Assembly: GCA_033819885.1 (NCBI GenBank)
Contig: JAQYUZ010000020.1
Location: 186,001 to 250,000 of the forward strand
Source: Microbotryomycetes sp. JL201
Lineage: Eukaryota > Basidiomycota > Microbotryomycetes
Direction of reading: 5' to 3'
DNA length: 64,000 nucleotides
In this document: piece after piece, positions 21,785-34,012 of the stretch
Position numbering within the stretch: position 1 is the first letter of the stretch
How the letters are laid out: each line of letters starts with the position of its first letter
Made by a program: the position numbers and the translations under genes
Notes under the pieces: generated by a model
Told to the model about the DNA's origin: nothing
Database searches by the model: none
Seen by the model: the letters and a program-made list of their open reading frames with translations, nothing else

Positions 21785-24017
21785 ATGTCGGACAACCAGG
21801 CAGACTCGTCTCCCAACCAGCAGCAGCGGCAGCATGGTGTGAACGATGATGACCTTGATGCGAACCCGTTCATCGAGTCGCATGCAGGGGATGGCGCCGA
21901 CAATGATGACGACGGACAAGAATCCGGCCATGGTAGCGCAAGTGCAGCGTTTGTCGACGAGGCAGAGCCTTATCCGCAAGACACAACCAGCATACATTTC
22001 AGCCAGCCACCTATCGGCGCCAACGAGGTCTTTGGCGCCGGTCAAGGCGGCGGCGGCGACGGCGACGACGAGGGCCCGCAGCCGACCAGTGCTGCCTACA
22101 CGAGCACAGACACACGGCATCGCAGCGCATCAACAACCTCATCAATAAGGCCTCCTAGAGACACTATCCAGGTCAGCTCGTGATGCGCGTGGGCGCTTTG
22201 GACTGAGGAATCGAGCCTCACTGAACTCGTTCGCTCGCTCCGTCCTCTGCCACAGATCACAGACGCTCTCAAGACGAGTGAAGGCTCAAGCACAAGCTAC
22301 ATTGTTTACTGTATCCGATTCGAGGCAAGTGCTTTAAAGAGCGTGTTCGGCTACGGAAATGTGGCCACTAACACCGGCGCTCACAGGGCTATGAGATCCG
22401 GAGGAGATACTCTGACTTTTTCTCGCTCCGTCAAGCATTGTGCTCGCTCCATCCGTGCTACATCGTGCCGCCGCTCCCGCCAAAAAACTCGCTCTCGTCG
22501 TACGCTGTCGCGGGTACCAACCCCAACAAGGCCAAAGAGGATGCGGCCTTGATCAACAGAAGGAAACGCATGCTTGCTACATTCTTGAACAGGACGCTCG
22601 TGCACAAGGTTCTCGGCAACGATCGTGTTTTTCGCAGGTTTTTGCACCCGGAAACGATTTGGTCAGAAGTGTTGCACTCGCCGCCAGTGACGCTTTGTCC
22701 CAAGAATCCGCTCAGAGGATCGGCACTGAACCCGACAGACGCAGACATGCAAGCCCTTTTCGCAACGTTGCCGCTGCCACCATCGTCGGCATCGCTCGCC
22801 AATCCAGACCAACGCTTCCTAGACTCGGAAGCGTTCACAAACAAATTTTCGTCGCATCTGGGCGGGACCATGGAAAAAGTCAACAGGAGATTGGTCAAAC
22901 GCTGGACAGACGCCGCGAGCGATTGGGGTGAACTCGGTGGCGGCTTGAACGGGTTTGCGTTGAGGATGGGCGAAGAGGGCGCGGGTGGACTGGACGAGGC
23001 GACCGAGAAAGTCGGCATTGCAGTTGACGCTGGCTTCATCGAAACCAACACGATGGTATGTCCAAGTTTGACCTCTGCCACAGGTAAATGTTGTTCGAAC
23101 TGACTCTCTTTGCTACCTGTGTCTCTAGCTTCAACACTGGGAATCCGAGTTTACAGAGCCATTATCAGAGTACACAAAATTCTCAGACTACATCAAGACG
23201 TTGCTCAAATTCAGACACCTCAAGCATGTGCAGTATGAAATGACCCGCGAGCTGCTCGAAAACAAGCGAGCGACGCTCGAAGACCTCGAACGGAGCGAGA
23301 TGGAGGCGCAACGACTCGAGCGCGCTCTTGATAGAGTCAGACTTTCTGCAAACAATGTTGACTCTCAGTCGGATCCAAATCAATCCTTGACAGCGGCAGC
23401 GAGCCAGTCAGCTACGGCGAACGCTGGACCGCCACCTTCTGCATTGTCCGTTCCATCGTCGTCATCGATCCCGACCTCTCAGCTATCTCAATCTTCCCGC
23501 AAGTCTGGAGGCTTGCTCGGTGCAATCACGCACACGTTTCACAGTGTCGTCGACTCGGATCCAGAAGCTACCAGGCGAAACAACATTACAAAGACGAGGG
23601 AAGCGATCAATCAAGTCAGTCTTGCGAGTCTCACTCGCTAAATCAAAACTTCCCAAATCGTGGACCTGCAGAGAAACTAATCGATTATGTTGCACAGCTG
23701 GACGCGGCTCTGAAAGCTTTGACGACGGACCTGAGGCAAGCGTCCGTGACGATCCAAGCCGACTTGGATAGATTTCAAAGGCAAAAAGTTGTGGATCTTA
23801 AAGGGATGTGCATTGATTACGCCAAAGTGCACAGAGAGTGGTCTCAAAAGGTGGGTTTCTCGTCATTCCAGAAGTCCTATCTACATCTTTTTTTCAAAGC
23901 TTTGGACACCAGGGCGACGTTGAACTCATCACAGGCGGAACTGACTCGCTTCTGTTACAACAGAATTTGGAAAAGTGGCAAGAAGCGAAACGGGCGATTG
24001 AAGCGATCGCAGATTGA
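21785..24017 (+). CDS. SNX41: Sorting nexin SNX41/ATG20-like (PX-BAR)
   Basis: Six exons (introns 22172-22255, 22325-22386, 23056-23128, 23615-23697, 23851-23912) sum to 622 residues. Residues 1-130 are acidic and disordered. The PX domain follows: SYIVYCIRFE, GYEIRRRYSDFFSLRQAL, YIVPPLPPKNSL, NRRKRMLATFLNR, and VFRRFLHPE. The rest is a helical BAR-like region with the family insert (LQHWESEFTEPLSEYTKF, RHLKHVQYEMTRELLENKR) and a C-terminal helix ending QEAKRAIEAIAD. These proteins bind PtdIns3P and act with Snx4 in endosomal recycling and selective autophagy. Intron 2 has a GC donor (GCAAGT), required to join RFE to GYEIRRRYS. SNX41 versus ATG20 paralogue is not resolved. Confidence 0.88.
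22325..22386 (+). other. GC-AG intron in SNX41 (donor GCAAGT)
   Basis: The PX domain reads correctly only if splicing uses gag|GCAAGT ... CACAG|ggc. No GT donor in the right place and phase is seen. Confidence 0.8.
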
Positions 24018-24245
24018 CAGAAGGACATTGGTTCTTTTGCTTGCTGTACGTCCCGAGACGGAAGAAAGATCTGATCTTTGGCTGTGGTTTGCCTTGAGTT
24101 GTGCATGTGTATTGTCAGCAACTTGCGCGTATATCGACTATCTTTCTTCAGCGTCATTGGTCTACGGCAATGATTGAACAGAACTGGATCTGAGTGTTAC
24201 AACATGATCACTTGACAAATTTCTGCGAAAAGCGTCACTGAAACT

Positions 24246-25491
24246 TTATCCAGCGCCGGATCTACCTTCCTCCATCCTTTCTACATCAACATCTGTCGTC
24301 GTTGCATTGTGCGCATCTGCGCCACTGCTGGATTTGAGTTCCCTCCATAGGTTTTCCCATCGGATATCTATCAGTGCAGTCGAACGAGACTGTTGTTTCA
24401 TTGCCCTCGTCCTCGCAATGAACGACTTTGTCCTGACATTTGACCGTTTGCGCAACCGTGTTGACGTTCGACTTGTGGAAGTGGCCGAACCGTTGATCGA
24501 GTCGGAATTGTCAAGAGGCGAATACGTCGAATCAAACATGACATTGTCTTTGAAATCGTCTGTTTCGGCCTCATCATATTCGTCAAACACTGATTCGAAC
24601 CTTATTCCATCATCATCGTCGTCATCTTCCTCTTCTATTTCCGAATCCTCGTCATTCTGAATTGAGTCGTCCTGGTTCCATTTCGAGCCTAACAAGCTCG
24701 AATAGTCCCTTGTCGGTGGCAAATCACCCTGAAACCGAGCTTGGACAATTTGTAGGGCCAGTTGAGAGGGTTGTTCGGCGAATGCAATGATGATGACCAG
24801 GAACTGTAAGACTGCGATTGAAAGGTCGAGCAATATCAAGTGAATAGTTGAAGGTGTGGCGACTGTAGATTCAAGAGTGCACCCAGAAGGATGAGTATCG
24901 AAGCGTTTGATGCCAAAGTCAGCGTTCCGTATGAAAACAACTCAGTCGATACAGAACGTCGAACACGCTTGCCTTGACCGACAAAGTCTACAAACAAGCC
25001 GCGCTGACTCCAGCTCGATCCTTTTGTGCCTTGGCTGCCATCGAGCGAGTGTACGACGATGGCGCTTGCGTTGATGAATGTGCAAGCGACAAAGAAGAAC
25101 CTGAGGGATCTTGTAGGGTGTACGAGCCTTGGTGCACCGAATTGAGCTTGGGACGTCAACCGCAAGATGAACGTGAGCACTGTACCACCACAGACCGTGT
25201 CAGCTTTGCAAGCGCAGCACAGCCGAGGAATGAGATTAGAACTTGCAGTGAGACGGCGAAAGAATGTACGAGACGATAAAGAGGATCCACAGCGTCAAGT
25301 CTGCCGGCCGACGACAGCGTCAGCATTGGTAACTCACACGCGGGACGTCTCACTGCACTGACCCAAGCTGTGGAGCAGCTCCAAGCGCTGGATTGCGCCG
25401 CGTGAAAGCGCCACGTTGGGCGAAGCAGACGCACCAGCGGGACAAAGGTCAACAGCCGCAGCAGCGATAGTCACGGCTTTACTTTGTACAT
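24246..25491 (-). CDS. Fungal DUF1746 membrane protein (possible Dsc4-like subunit)
   Basis: Blocks in order are RLELLHSLDLTLWILFIVSY, a GC-AG intron (25180-25246), LTFILRLTSQAQF, TRSLRFFFVACTFINASAIV, GLFVDFVGQG, and a last hydrophobic helix MILLDLSIAVLQFLVIIIAF. An acidic, Ser-rich tail of about 150 residues follows, with a run of Asp and a basic patch RLRKRSN. Four membrane helices with a FVGQ motif match the fungal DUF1746 family; I recall this domain in Dsc4 of the fission yeast Golgi Dsc ubiquitin ligase, but did not verify it. The start is weak: I propose ATG at 25491 with a tiny first exon and a 94-bp intron. The divergent neighbour starts only 125 bp away. Confidence 0.6.
25180..25246 (-). 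other. GC-AG intron in DUF1746 gene (donor GCAAGT)
   Basis: Joining ILSPSH to LLTFILRL in frame needs the donor t|GCAAGT; the overlapping GT two bases further in gives the wrong phase. The acceptor is TACAG. Confidence 0.7.
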
Positions 25492-25616
25492 AGAATGGTT
25501 GGCATGTGATAGCTCAGCACTATCTAAACAGCTCGATCAGGCTATACTCGGACGTGAGCAAAGAGACACACATTTTGCAGTCGTTGACACTTTAAGCTCT
25601 CGCCGGCGCGTCCGCG

Positions 25617-27754
25617 ATGGACCGTCACACGAACGCGGCGACGACTCACTCAGCCCAATCAGGCTCGTCCTCGTTCTTTGCTGCTCCGTTCAAGCTGCAA
25701 GACGCGGACGACGCGTCAGCGACAACGGTCACAGGATGGCCATACGCGTCGCGTCTCGGCACACCGTCAGGACCAGCAGCAGCTTCAACGTCGACGGCTA
25801 CCCACGTACAATGGAGAGCTTCATCTGTGCCGGCGCTACACGCCCTGAGCAGCAGACAGCGCGAGAAACAACCGTCAGTCAACCTCGCTGCCCTAACGGC
25901 GCGTCGCTACTGACGAACATGACGTTATCTCGCGCCCTGTATAGCATGACGAGGCAACAAGAGCTTGAGAGGTCACACAAGGCGGCACGGCTGGCATCCA
26001 CGCTGAGGCTCAAAGCGGCTTGGTCAGACATTGCCTACCGACACTCGCACACGGCCACTGGGCCTCTACAGCCACACAGATTGAGGAGAGGCACAACGAG
26101 AGCTTTGCTCGAGGACGATGATGATATCGTCGACTTGGAGACGATGGAAATTGTTCAGGACAGAGGCGTTCTCAGAAATGCGAGACAGGACGCGTTCCAG
26201 ATTGGAGGGCTCGACGACGACAGCGGCAATGGCAGAGACAAGCGAAACATCAGGCGATCGTCGTCAGGCGCATTCAGTGGCGGCGTCGATGACAGAGAAA
26301 GTGCTGGCTGCCGGACCCGTGATAGACGGCCTCGAGATGAGGCAGACGAAACTTGGTTTTCGGACGAGTGCGACAATGATGACGAGCAAGAGTCTGAAGA
26401 CGAGCTGGCAGCTATAGACGAGCTACCGTCGCTGCCATCAGTCGTCTATCGAGCACAACGAATGGAAGCAGAAGAGCGCAGGCTCGACTTGCTTGAGTTT
26501 ACAAGGCTAGAGACCGAGGCGAGGGCATTTAGGGCCTCGACGGGCGCACTCGGTACCGACGGCGAAGACATTGACGACGAAGAATGGGAGAGAACGGCAA
26601 AAGCGTTGGAGATGGCTATTGGCAACGAAGTGCTTGACGCAAGACACTTGCCTGTCGTAGCAGAAGAGGACGAGAATGACGAGCTCGCCGTCTTTGAGGT
26701 GACACCGAACATGTGCAAGCCTGTCGGACATTCGACGACGGCAGAGCATGTCGTAGGCGAGCGTCCGGCGCCGCCTTCGACGTTAAAGTCTCTGCGCAAG
26801 CGGTTCGGATCTGTTCAGCTAGAAAGAGCAACACCGCCAAATCACCAGCCGAGGCGATTCACCCGTAGTCAGTCGGTCATTATCGAAGAGTCGCCCTCGT
26901 CAGTGCTGCCCGCATCCAGATCAATGCCGTCGCTAGGCTCACAGGCACAGAAGGATAGCCGGGTGCACCGCGACGAAACGCCACTCTCTTTCAGACGGCA
27001 CAGCTTTACGCTCAATGTCACTGTGCCTCTCTCTCGTGGTAAGACGCCAATGCCACCGACGCAAGCACGGCACAGTCTGGCAAAGCCGTCTGCAGCCGCC
27101 AAGTATCCGACTCCGCCTGCACAGCCCGCTTCGTCTTCGCCTCTGAAACGCACGCATCGGCCCGTATCTGTCGCCAGTGACTCTGAAGACGAACTTGCTG
27201 GCGGTGTCGGCTCCCGGCGGAACACGACAGCAGCGATAAAGACGATCGATCCCGTGCGTCCGATGCCAAGTGCGGCATCGCTGGCGACGCCACCCAACTC
27301 AAAGGTATCTGTCAGTAGCGACCAACCTCATGATGCGGTACCGTCACCTACAAAACGTCGACGATCTTTTCCAAGCGCGCCACTGCAACCAAGACAACGT
27401 GCAACGCCACCTGTCTCTCGAGGGTCTGACGGCGTAAAATACACAGTGACACCAGCTCTTCGGCTGGACACCGACGAAGATGAGCTGTTGCTCGAACCGG
27501 TGGACACGCCTGTAAAACTTGAAGTGGGCATGATCGAAAAGCTGTGGCCTGACGACGTTTCAGTCGCCGCCGCTGCCTACGCGGACGACATCAAGCCAGC
27601 GGTGGACGGCCAAGTGCAAAGGCGGAGGAGTGATCGAGCTGGGAGCGTTTTAAATCTGCTGCCGTCGCCGCCGAAGCCACAGCTTTCGACGAGCGCGACG
27701 CTCTTGTCGGTGAACGAGGAGGTAGATGAGCTGGATTTATTCTCCAGTGCATGA
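25617..27754 (+). CDS. Probable Scm3/HJURP-like CENP-A histone chaperone
   Basis: Two exons (intron 25874-25944) give 688 residues. After a Ser/Ala-rich start comes a basic helix ELERSHKAARLASTLRLKAA followed by WSDIAYRHS. About 25 residues later there is a block DDDDIVDLETMEIVQDRGVL. This order (basic helix with W-x-x-I, then an acidic I/VDL-x-T-x-EIV-x-D-x-G-x-L block) is that of the Scm3 domain, which binds CENP-A/H4 and delivers it to centromeres. The remainder is disordered with many SP/TP sites and KRRR- or KR-type basic patches, fitting a nuclear, phosphorylated protein. No other domain is seen. Assignment rests on a short motif and is tentative. It lies 124 bp upstream of a kinesin-6 gene. 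Confidence 0.55.
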
Positions 27755-27878
27755 TACAGTATCGCATGACTATTTTTGATATTCTGCGGTCTGTTGCTAT
27801 CATCCATCGTATTTGTATGGATCGCCAGTCTCGAATTGCCTGTTCATCGTTTCTCGCTGTCGAACCGCGCTGCCCGGC

Positions 27879-30800
27879 ATGCGCACGACGCGCTCATCTG
27901 CAGCTGCGCAGGGCCCCAGGAGTACCGTGTCATCTCCACGCACTGCAACGTCAACTGCGGATGGTCGCTCGCGTATAGTACGGATGACGGGCACGCGCTC
28001 GAGCGATCAGTCAACAATCGCCCCTCACAAGCTCCCAACGGCGTCAGCCGGATCGACGCGCGCAACAATGGGAATCACAAGGCTTCAAGGGAGCGCAGTG
28101 AAGCGTGTCAGCCTCGAGAACACGAATGCGACGCCGATGAGGGCGCGGCCGGCGAGCGCGACAAAGACGACGACAACCGGACGAGCGACACGCAGCAGAA
28201 CAGCCACCCCGGAGCAGCATCAAGATCACCAGCAGCAACCTTCGACAGTCAAAAGGACCGTTGTGCGCTCGGCAGCGCCCGTGACGGCGCCAAGACCGTT
28301 CAACTTGAGCGCAAAGGTCAATCAACATCACGTCGACTCGCCCACAGCCAAACAAGCTTCAGCTGGTTCGACGGCGAAGCGTGTTTCAGCTGTTTCGACA
28401 GCCAAGGTGGCACAGACTCACAGCAACGCAGCAGCGGGAGTGGCCAATGTCGTTGGACGTGTCTCTGCCGTCGACGCTGTCAAGATGGATGATTATGCCC
28501 CAGAGAGGGAGCCTGTCAAGGTGCAACCAAAGGAGCAAATGATTCCTGAAGGCTTGTCTGACCCTCCAAACTTGTGCAGGCCTATTTGCGCATTCGGCCG
28601 CCACCGGCTAGAACCGAGGCGAGCGACAGCTACATCAAGGTGATCAATGATACCGACGTACTCATGATCCCACCAACAGTGAGCCTAGGTCACACAATGA
28701 CGCCACGCTCGAGGTCATCGCTGACCATTTCGCGCAGGATCATCGTCTTTCGCCGTCAGCCAGCTCGTCGTTGTTCTCTGGTTCGCTCTTGTCCACAAAC
28801 GACTTGTGCTCTGCGACAACATCAGGCGAGGAACAATCGTCGAACCTCGGAACGCTGTACAAATTCACGTCCGTGTTTCATCCTGGCTCGACAGAGCAAG
28901 ACACCCAGTCTTCCTTCTTCAAAGCTACAACTTTGCCGCTCGTCAAAGACTTCTTGGAGAAAGGAGAGAATTGTCTGTTGTTTGCGTACGGACCGACTGG
29001 TAGCGGCAAGACTTGGACAGTCCAAGGAGCTGGTCAGACCGGATGGCAAGACCGGGGCATCTTGCCGCGTGTGATGGACGTCGTGTGGCAGAGCGTAGCT
29101 GCTTCGACAGGTGTCTGTACCTTGACCTCAAAGAGCAAGGTAGTGGGCAAAAGCCTCGGCGTCGGCGCGTTGAACGCAATGGTCGACGTGGAGAATGAGT
29201 CGCTTTGCACTGTCAAGTTGGACGACGCATACAACTACTCGGTCTGCGTATCGTGTCAGTGTGGACTCAGATGAAACGAAAGGGATGCAAGCTGACCCCT
29301 TGACCGCAACGACAGATGCCGAGGTGTACAACGAAAAAATCTACGATTTGCTTGAATCGCCCGTACCTACATTGGCGACAGTCTCTGCCTCGACCTCGTC
29401 ATCTTCGAGTGTGCTTCAATCAGGTTTCAGCTTTTTTGGCGCGGCAGGCAAGGCAAAGTCATTTGTCAAGGGTCTCTCCACTGTCAAGCGTAACGCGCTC
29501 AGTTTGAAGCACGACAAGGCTGGTGGTGGAGCAAAGTATGTAGCTGGAATGAAGGAGGTATGCGTCAACAACGCTCAAGTGAGTCGTGCTCTTGTCAAAC
29601 TTTGCATGTTCGGCAAGTGCGCTAAACTTATTTCGTTTCCAGGAAGCTCAAGCCATCATCGAGCAAGGTCAGAATAACAGACGCGTGTATGGCACTCTGG
29701 CCAACCGAGCTTCATCGAGATCGCACGCTATTTTTACAATCAAACTCGTCAAGAGTAGCAAACGAAATCCATCAGACGAGACCGTCAGACGTTTCAGCAT
29801 TGTCGATTTGGCTGGAAGTGAACGAGTCCAGAACACCGGAACGACAGGTGATCGGTTGAAGGAGGCCGGGTCGATCAACAAATCGTTGATGGTACTTGGC
29901 CAATGCATGGAAGTGCTGAGAAAGAACCAAGAGAGGGAGAAGGGCAAAAAGGTTTGATGCCGGCTAGAAACAAGTGCTGAAGAAGGAGGAACTGACTGTG
30001 CGCATACACAGCCGGCTATAGTGCCTTTCAGGCACAGCAAACTGACAGAAATGTTCCAAGGCTTTTTTGTCGGTGACGGAAAAGCAGTCAGTCTCTAAAG
30101 TCGAGAGAACGAAGATCTGTTTTATTGAAAGCCTGCTGTACAGGCCATGATCGTCAACGTCAACCCGTGGGACACTTCGTTTGACGAAAATTCTCACGTC
30201 ATGAAGTTCTCAGCAGTTGCAAAAGGTGTCATGACGATCAAGACCAACAATCCTGTGCCAGTTATGGCGACGATACCAGTCGTCGAAACGCCAAAGAAGA
30301 ACGATGTCGAGCCAAGACTCGTTAGACTATCGCTGATTGACGGAGAGGACGAGACAGACATTCTATACGAAGGTGAGTGAGAACAGACCAGGTCGGGAAT
30401 CGAATTCTGAATACAGATTCTGGTGGATAGAGAACGAGGCGGAAGACGAAGATGAGGAAGCAGACGAGTTTGTGAATGCTTTGCTCGACGAAGTCCGCCT
30501 TTTGCGAATCGCTGTGAGCTGGCTCATTACTTTATCGTCGCACTTTCCGAGCTTACCTAGATGTTTTTTTCAAGCTTTGCGATGCTCAAACAAACGAGAT
30601 CCTTGCGGCATCTCAAGCCCGGGCGCGCACAATACAAGAGTACGAGCAAAAGCTCATGGACATGGAGAGACATTACCAGGAGCGAATGCGAGAAGAAGTC
30701 CGTGTTAGCAGTCCCCTTCACTGGCTATTCAAAACTGACAGCGTGAGTATTACAGGCGCACGAGGCAGAACTCAAGATGAACGCCAAACTCGACATTTTG

Positions 30801-31858
30801 ACTCGTCTCGCTGCATCTTCCTGCGCTCCTGGCCATTCTTTTGCTTCTCTCCAAGCTACGGCGTCACCTCGGACGCCTGTCTCTGTCGGATCGTCGTACG
30901 ACGATTCCGACAACGACGACGGGGAAGATAGTCGTCTCGAAGACGAACTTGATGGCAGTCTTTCGGAGCAATCGAGAGACGAGAGTCGTAGTTCGAGAGA
31001 GGCTAGTGCTGACGTTGAGCACTTGTTGTTGACGATCGGAGAGGGGTCATTCGAGGTTAGAGAAGCGTCGGATCAGGAAGCTGGCAAAAGCTGACGAGGT
31101 GTGGGCTTGCAGCATTCCCTGACGCTGCCGACAAGAGGTTTGGGCAGACGGATCTCGGACGTCGTGTCGCCCACACCGCTGCGACAAGTGATACTCGCCC
31201 CGGCCAACGACAATGACGACGAAGAAGAGGAGGAGAAGGCGGATGTTTCCGCAGTGATCACGTCCGAGGAAGATGAGACAGCTGGGGCAGATGCAGGCGA
31301 GGCGCTCCGAATCGACGACAGTATCTTGTCTGTCGATACCGACGTTGAGGTCGGAACTGATGAGTCCTACCATGGAAGTGGGAGTGAAGCGGACGAGGAC
31401 GATCAGCTCGACGAGGTGGCTCCTTCGCGTTGTGAATCACGCATCAGGACGCCGGTCCAGCGCTCAACTTCCAGGACTACGCTGCCTCTGGCGCAAGACG
31501 AGAATGCAGAAGTCGAGCTTGTGGTCGTCGTCCCTCGCAGACATAGCTGTGCGCGGTCGCCAAACCGAGACGACGACGACGAGGAGAACCAAGATCCCCG
31601 AGCATTGGACAAAAGCGTCGTAATGTCTGTCGCTTCGTCCAAAAAGCCAAAGCGGTAAGCCGCTTCTCCTTTCACAGGTCGACATGACGCTGACTATGCT
31701 TGTGCAGGAAACTCGGTAGCAGCAAGATGAAGGACGCGGAAGCGATCGACTTGTTGAGTGAAGAATTGCAGCCAAAGACTCCGTCTGCGGGTTTGTCGCG
31801 GTGGAACAGCGTCAAGTCATTCAGCTCTGTCCACAAATCAGCCAGAGCAGCGCGATGA
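27879..31858 (+). CDS. Kinesin-6 family motor (MKLP1/KIF20-like)
   Basis: Twelve exons sum to 1110 residues. A basic Ser/Thr-rich N-terminus of about 215 residues precedes the motor: PVKAYLRIRPPP, YKFTSVFHPGSTEQDTQSSF, P-loop FAYGPTGSGKTWTVQG, VSYAEVYNEKIYDLLE, switch I NRASSRSHAIFTIK, switch II IVDLAGSERVQNTG, INKSLMVLGQCMEVL, FRHSKLTEMFQGFFVG and MIVNVNPWDTSFDEN followed by HVMKFSAVAKGV. A large Ser/Gly insert between DLLE and the next conserved block (loop 6) is the hallmark of kinesin-6, which works in the central spindle and cytokinesis. A predicted coiled coil (30580-30800) and an acidic, SP-rich tail follow. The stop-like frame breaks are all introns of 52-65 bp. The start is the first in-frame ATG. 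Confidence 0.88.
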
Positions 31859-32168
31859 ACGAGCTTCACCTTGCTTTGCTCCCTTGTGTATCTATTTCGT
31901 CTTTTTTGAATGGTGTATCTCTCCTTGACAATTCTATTGATTTTTTTTTGCGCTGAAGACGAAAATCCAAAATCATATGAGAAGTGCTCTCGCTGATTGC
32001 TTCGATCGCGTGAGCGTGACGATTTAATGTACACGATCTCAGGTGATATAAATGGAAGTGACCTGTCGGGTCCTCACGCGATTTCGGAGCGGAATCTGCG
32101 CCATGATTGCTGTTCCTCCTATCGCGTTCGCGGCAGCTTTGAATGCGACTTTCATCACCAACACGAAG
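31859..32168. other. Intergenic region before the first ACC-synthase-like gene
   Basis: About 310 bp, AT-richer than its surroundings. In-frame ATG codons at about 32052 and 32103 could extend the next gene, but the paralogue supports 32169. No other feature seen. Confidence 0.4.
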
Positions 32169-33911
32169 ATGCATGCCGAATTGAGCGATCGTGTCGAGCG
32201 ACATCTGGCATGGACACAGTCGAGTGTATACGCACAGGCCCTCGACCGCACATTTGCAAGTGAGCTTTGTCCTGCCGGGCTCTGACGCTTGTTCCGGACA
32301 TAATTTGATCGAGACATCGTAGACCTGTACTCGCCATCGAACGAGTCTGGAATCGTCAACGCCGGTTTGGCCGAGAATGTGATTTTCTCGCTCGTTGGAG
32401 TCATCTGAGAGTCAATGCATGCTGCTAATGTTGACTGAAACAGAGTTTGATGCACGATTGGCTCATCCAGTATTACGAGTCTCACTTTAAACTTGATTCG
32501 CTCGACTTGACTTATGGTTCGTTACTTCTGAAGTCAAAGAGAGGTGGACTAGGTTGAGCTGACATCCGCTCCTCAGGAACGTCATTGCTTGGAAGCACTC
32601 GACTGTTTCAAGCCTACAGCAGCTTTCTCAATGATTTTTTTGGTCCTCATACGCCACTACATGGCGACAAGCAATTCATCGCGGGCGTTGGCTTGACTGC
32701 TCTCCTCGACTGCCTCTCTCGAGTCTTGTTTGACGCTGGAGACAAATTAATCTTGTCGCGGCCGTACTACAACGCCCTAGTGGCTGATTTCAAGGAAAGC
32801 GGCGACGTCGACCTCGTTGGCGTCACTGTGCCAGAAAGTCAAAATGGAACAATGGCAGAGGTAGAATCAATGGAAAAAGAGATGCATGTGCTCCAGGAAG
32901 CAGGTCAGGCAAGCAGGGTCAAAGCGGTTTTGCTGATGAATCCGCACAACCCAACTGGTCAGCTGGGTTTGCCTCCACGTTGAAGCTATCAAACTTATTG
33001 CTTTACCGCAGGATTAAATTATCCTCGGGAGACAATCGTAGCATACATGAAGTTTGCGGAAAAGTGGAACCTGTGGCTGATCGCGGACGAGATATATGCC
33101 ATGTCCGTGTTCGACTCGCCATACCCGTTCGTGTCCGTGCTGTCGATTGATGCACAATCCGAGGCGGGCTGCGACCCCGGGCGCATCATTCACTTGTACG
33201 GTGCGCTGCGCATAGAAGCTCTGGATGCTCGTGGCGATTTCGCTTGTCTCATACCTTGGATTCACACACAGGCGCAAGCAAAGATTTTGGTTCGAACGGT
33301 ATCCGAATAGGTCTCTTGACTGTCCAACATAATGTGCGGCTTTACCAGGCGACAGCCTCATTAGCCAGGCCAATGAAGCTCGCGTCTCCAGCGGCAAGTC
33401 CAATGTTCGGATGATCGAGCCTATTTTCAGTACGGCGCTCATCTTTGAAGTCCTTACAGCATGTGATCTTCACCGCTCTGCTCAAGTGCGCCGACTTGCC
33501 TGATTATTTTGAGCGAAATCGGACGGCGCTCAGAAACAGCTACGAGTATGCTTCTAGCTGGTTCAAGGCTCGAGGAATCCCTCATGTTCCAGCTCAAGCT
33601 GGCCACTTCATCCTTGTCGACCTTCGAGAACACGTGCGCAAAATCTCGGACACGAACTCGCACGTATCGCCAGGGGAGGCAGAGGTCGAATTACTCAACA
33701 AGATGGTAGACGCTGGCGTTTATTTGGCTCCAGGTGAGCTCAACATGCAGCGACGCTCTCAGATAGCGAGCTGACGCGCGAGTGCTCGGCTTTTCTCTGC
33801 ATAGGGCAATCTTACTTCTGTACGGAGCCAGGCTTTTTTCGGCTGACGCATTCTATCAGAAGGGAGTTCCTGGATGTAGCGCTGCGGAGACTTGACAAGG
33901 TGCTGCAATAG
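32169..33911 (+). CDS. ACC-synthase-like PLP aminotransferase, copy A
   Basis: Eight exons sum to 430 residues. Fold-type I aminotransferase of the 1-aminocyclopropane-1-carboxylate synthase group: GLAENSLMHDWL, YGTSLLGSTRLFQAYSSFL, IAGVGLTALLDCLSRVLF, RPYYNALVADF, LLMNPHNPTG, LIADEIYAMSVF, the PLP-lysine segment GASKDFGSNGIRIG, and FCTEPGFFRLTHSI near the end. Fungal members include true ACC synthases, aminotransferases and C-S lyases, so substrate cannot be told. Start at MHAELSDRVERH matches MPAQLSSRVERH of copy B. Introns are 32260-32322, 32379-32443, 32517-32576, 32958-33011, 33201-33271, 33394-33459 (GC-AG) and 33734-33804, all shared in position with copy B. A TCACGTGA palindrome follows the stop by 4 bp. 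Confidence 0.88.
33394..33459 (+). other. GC-AG intron in ACS-like copy A (donor GCAAGT)
   Basis: The exon ends at cca gcg and the donor is GCAAGT; the acceptor TTACAG leads into HVIFTALLKCADLPDYF. Copy B has a GT donor (GTGCGC) at the same position, so the GT/GC state differs between paralogues. Confidence 0.8.
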
Positions 33912-33914
33912 AAG

Positions 33915-33924
33915 GTCACGTGAC
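33915..33924. promoter_or_regulatory. GTCACGTGAC palindrome between the two ACS-like genes
   Basis: Perfect palindrome (12 bp counting GGTCACGTGACC), 4 bp after the stop of copy A and 89 bp before the start of copy B. Confidence 0.55.
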
Positions 33925-34012
33925 CAATGTGCGCGGTGGTCGCCGATGTGCCCTCTGAGCGCTCAGCTGCCCTTCACCGCTGAACGAAAGCCTGTGGGCG
34001 CGCCGCCGGAAG

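Noticed and set aside
29255-30430. Apparent frameshifts and stops in the kinesin motor
   Set aside because: Each is explained by a 55-65 bp intron with good splice sites, and the total exon length is an exact number of codons.
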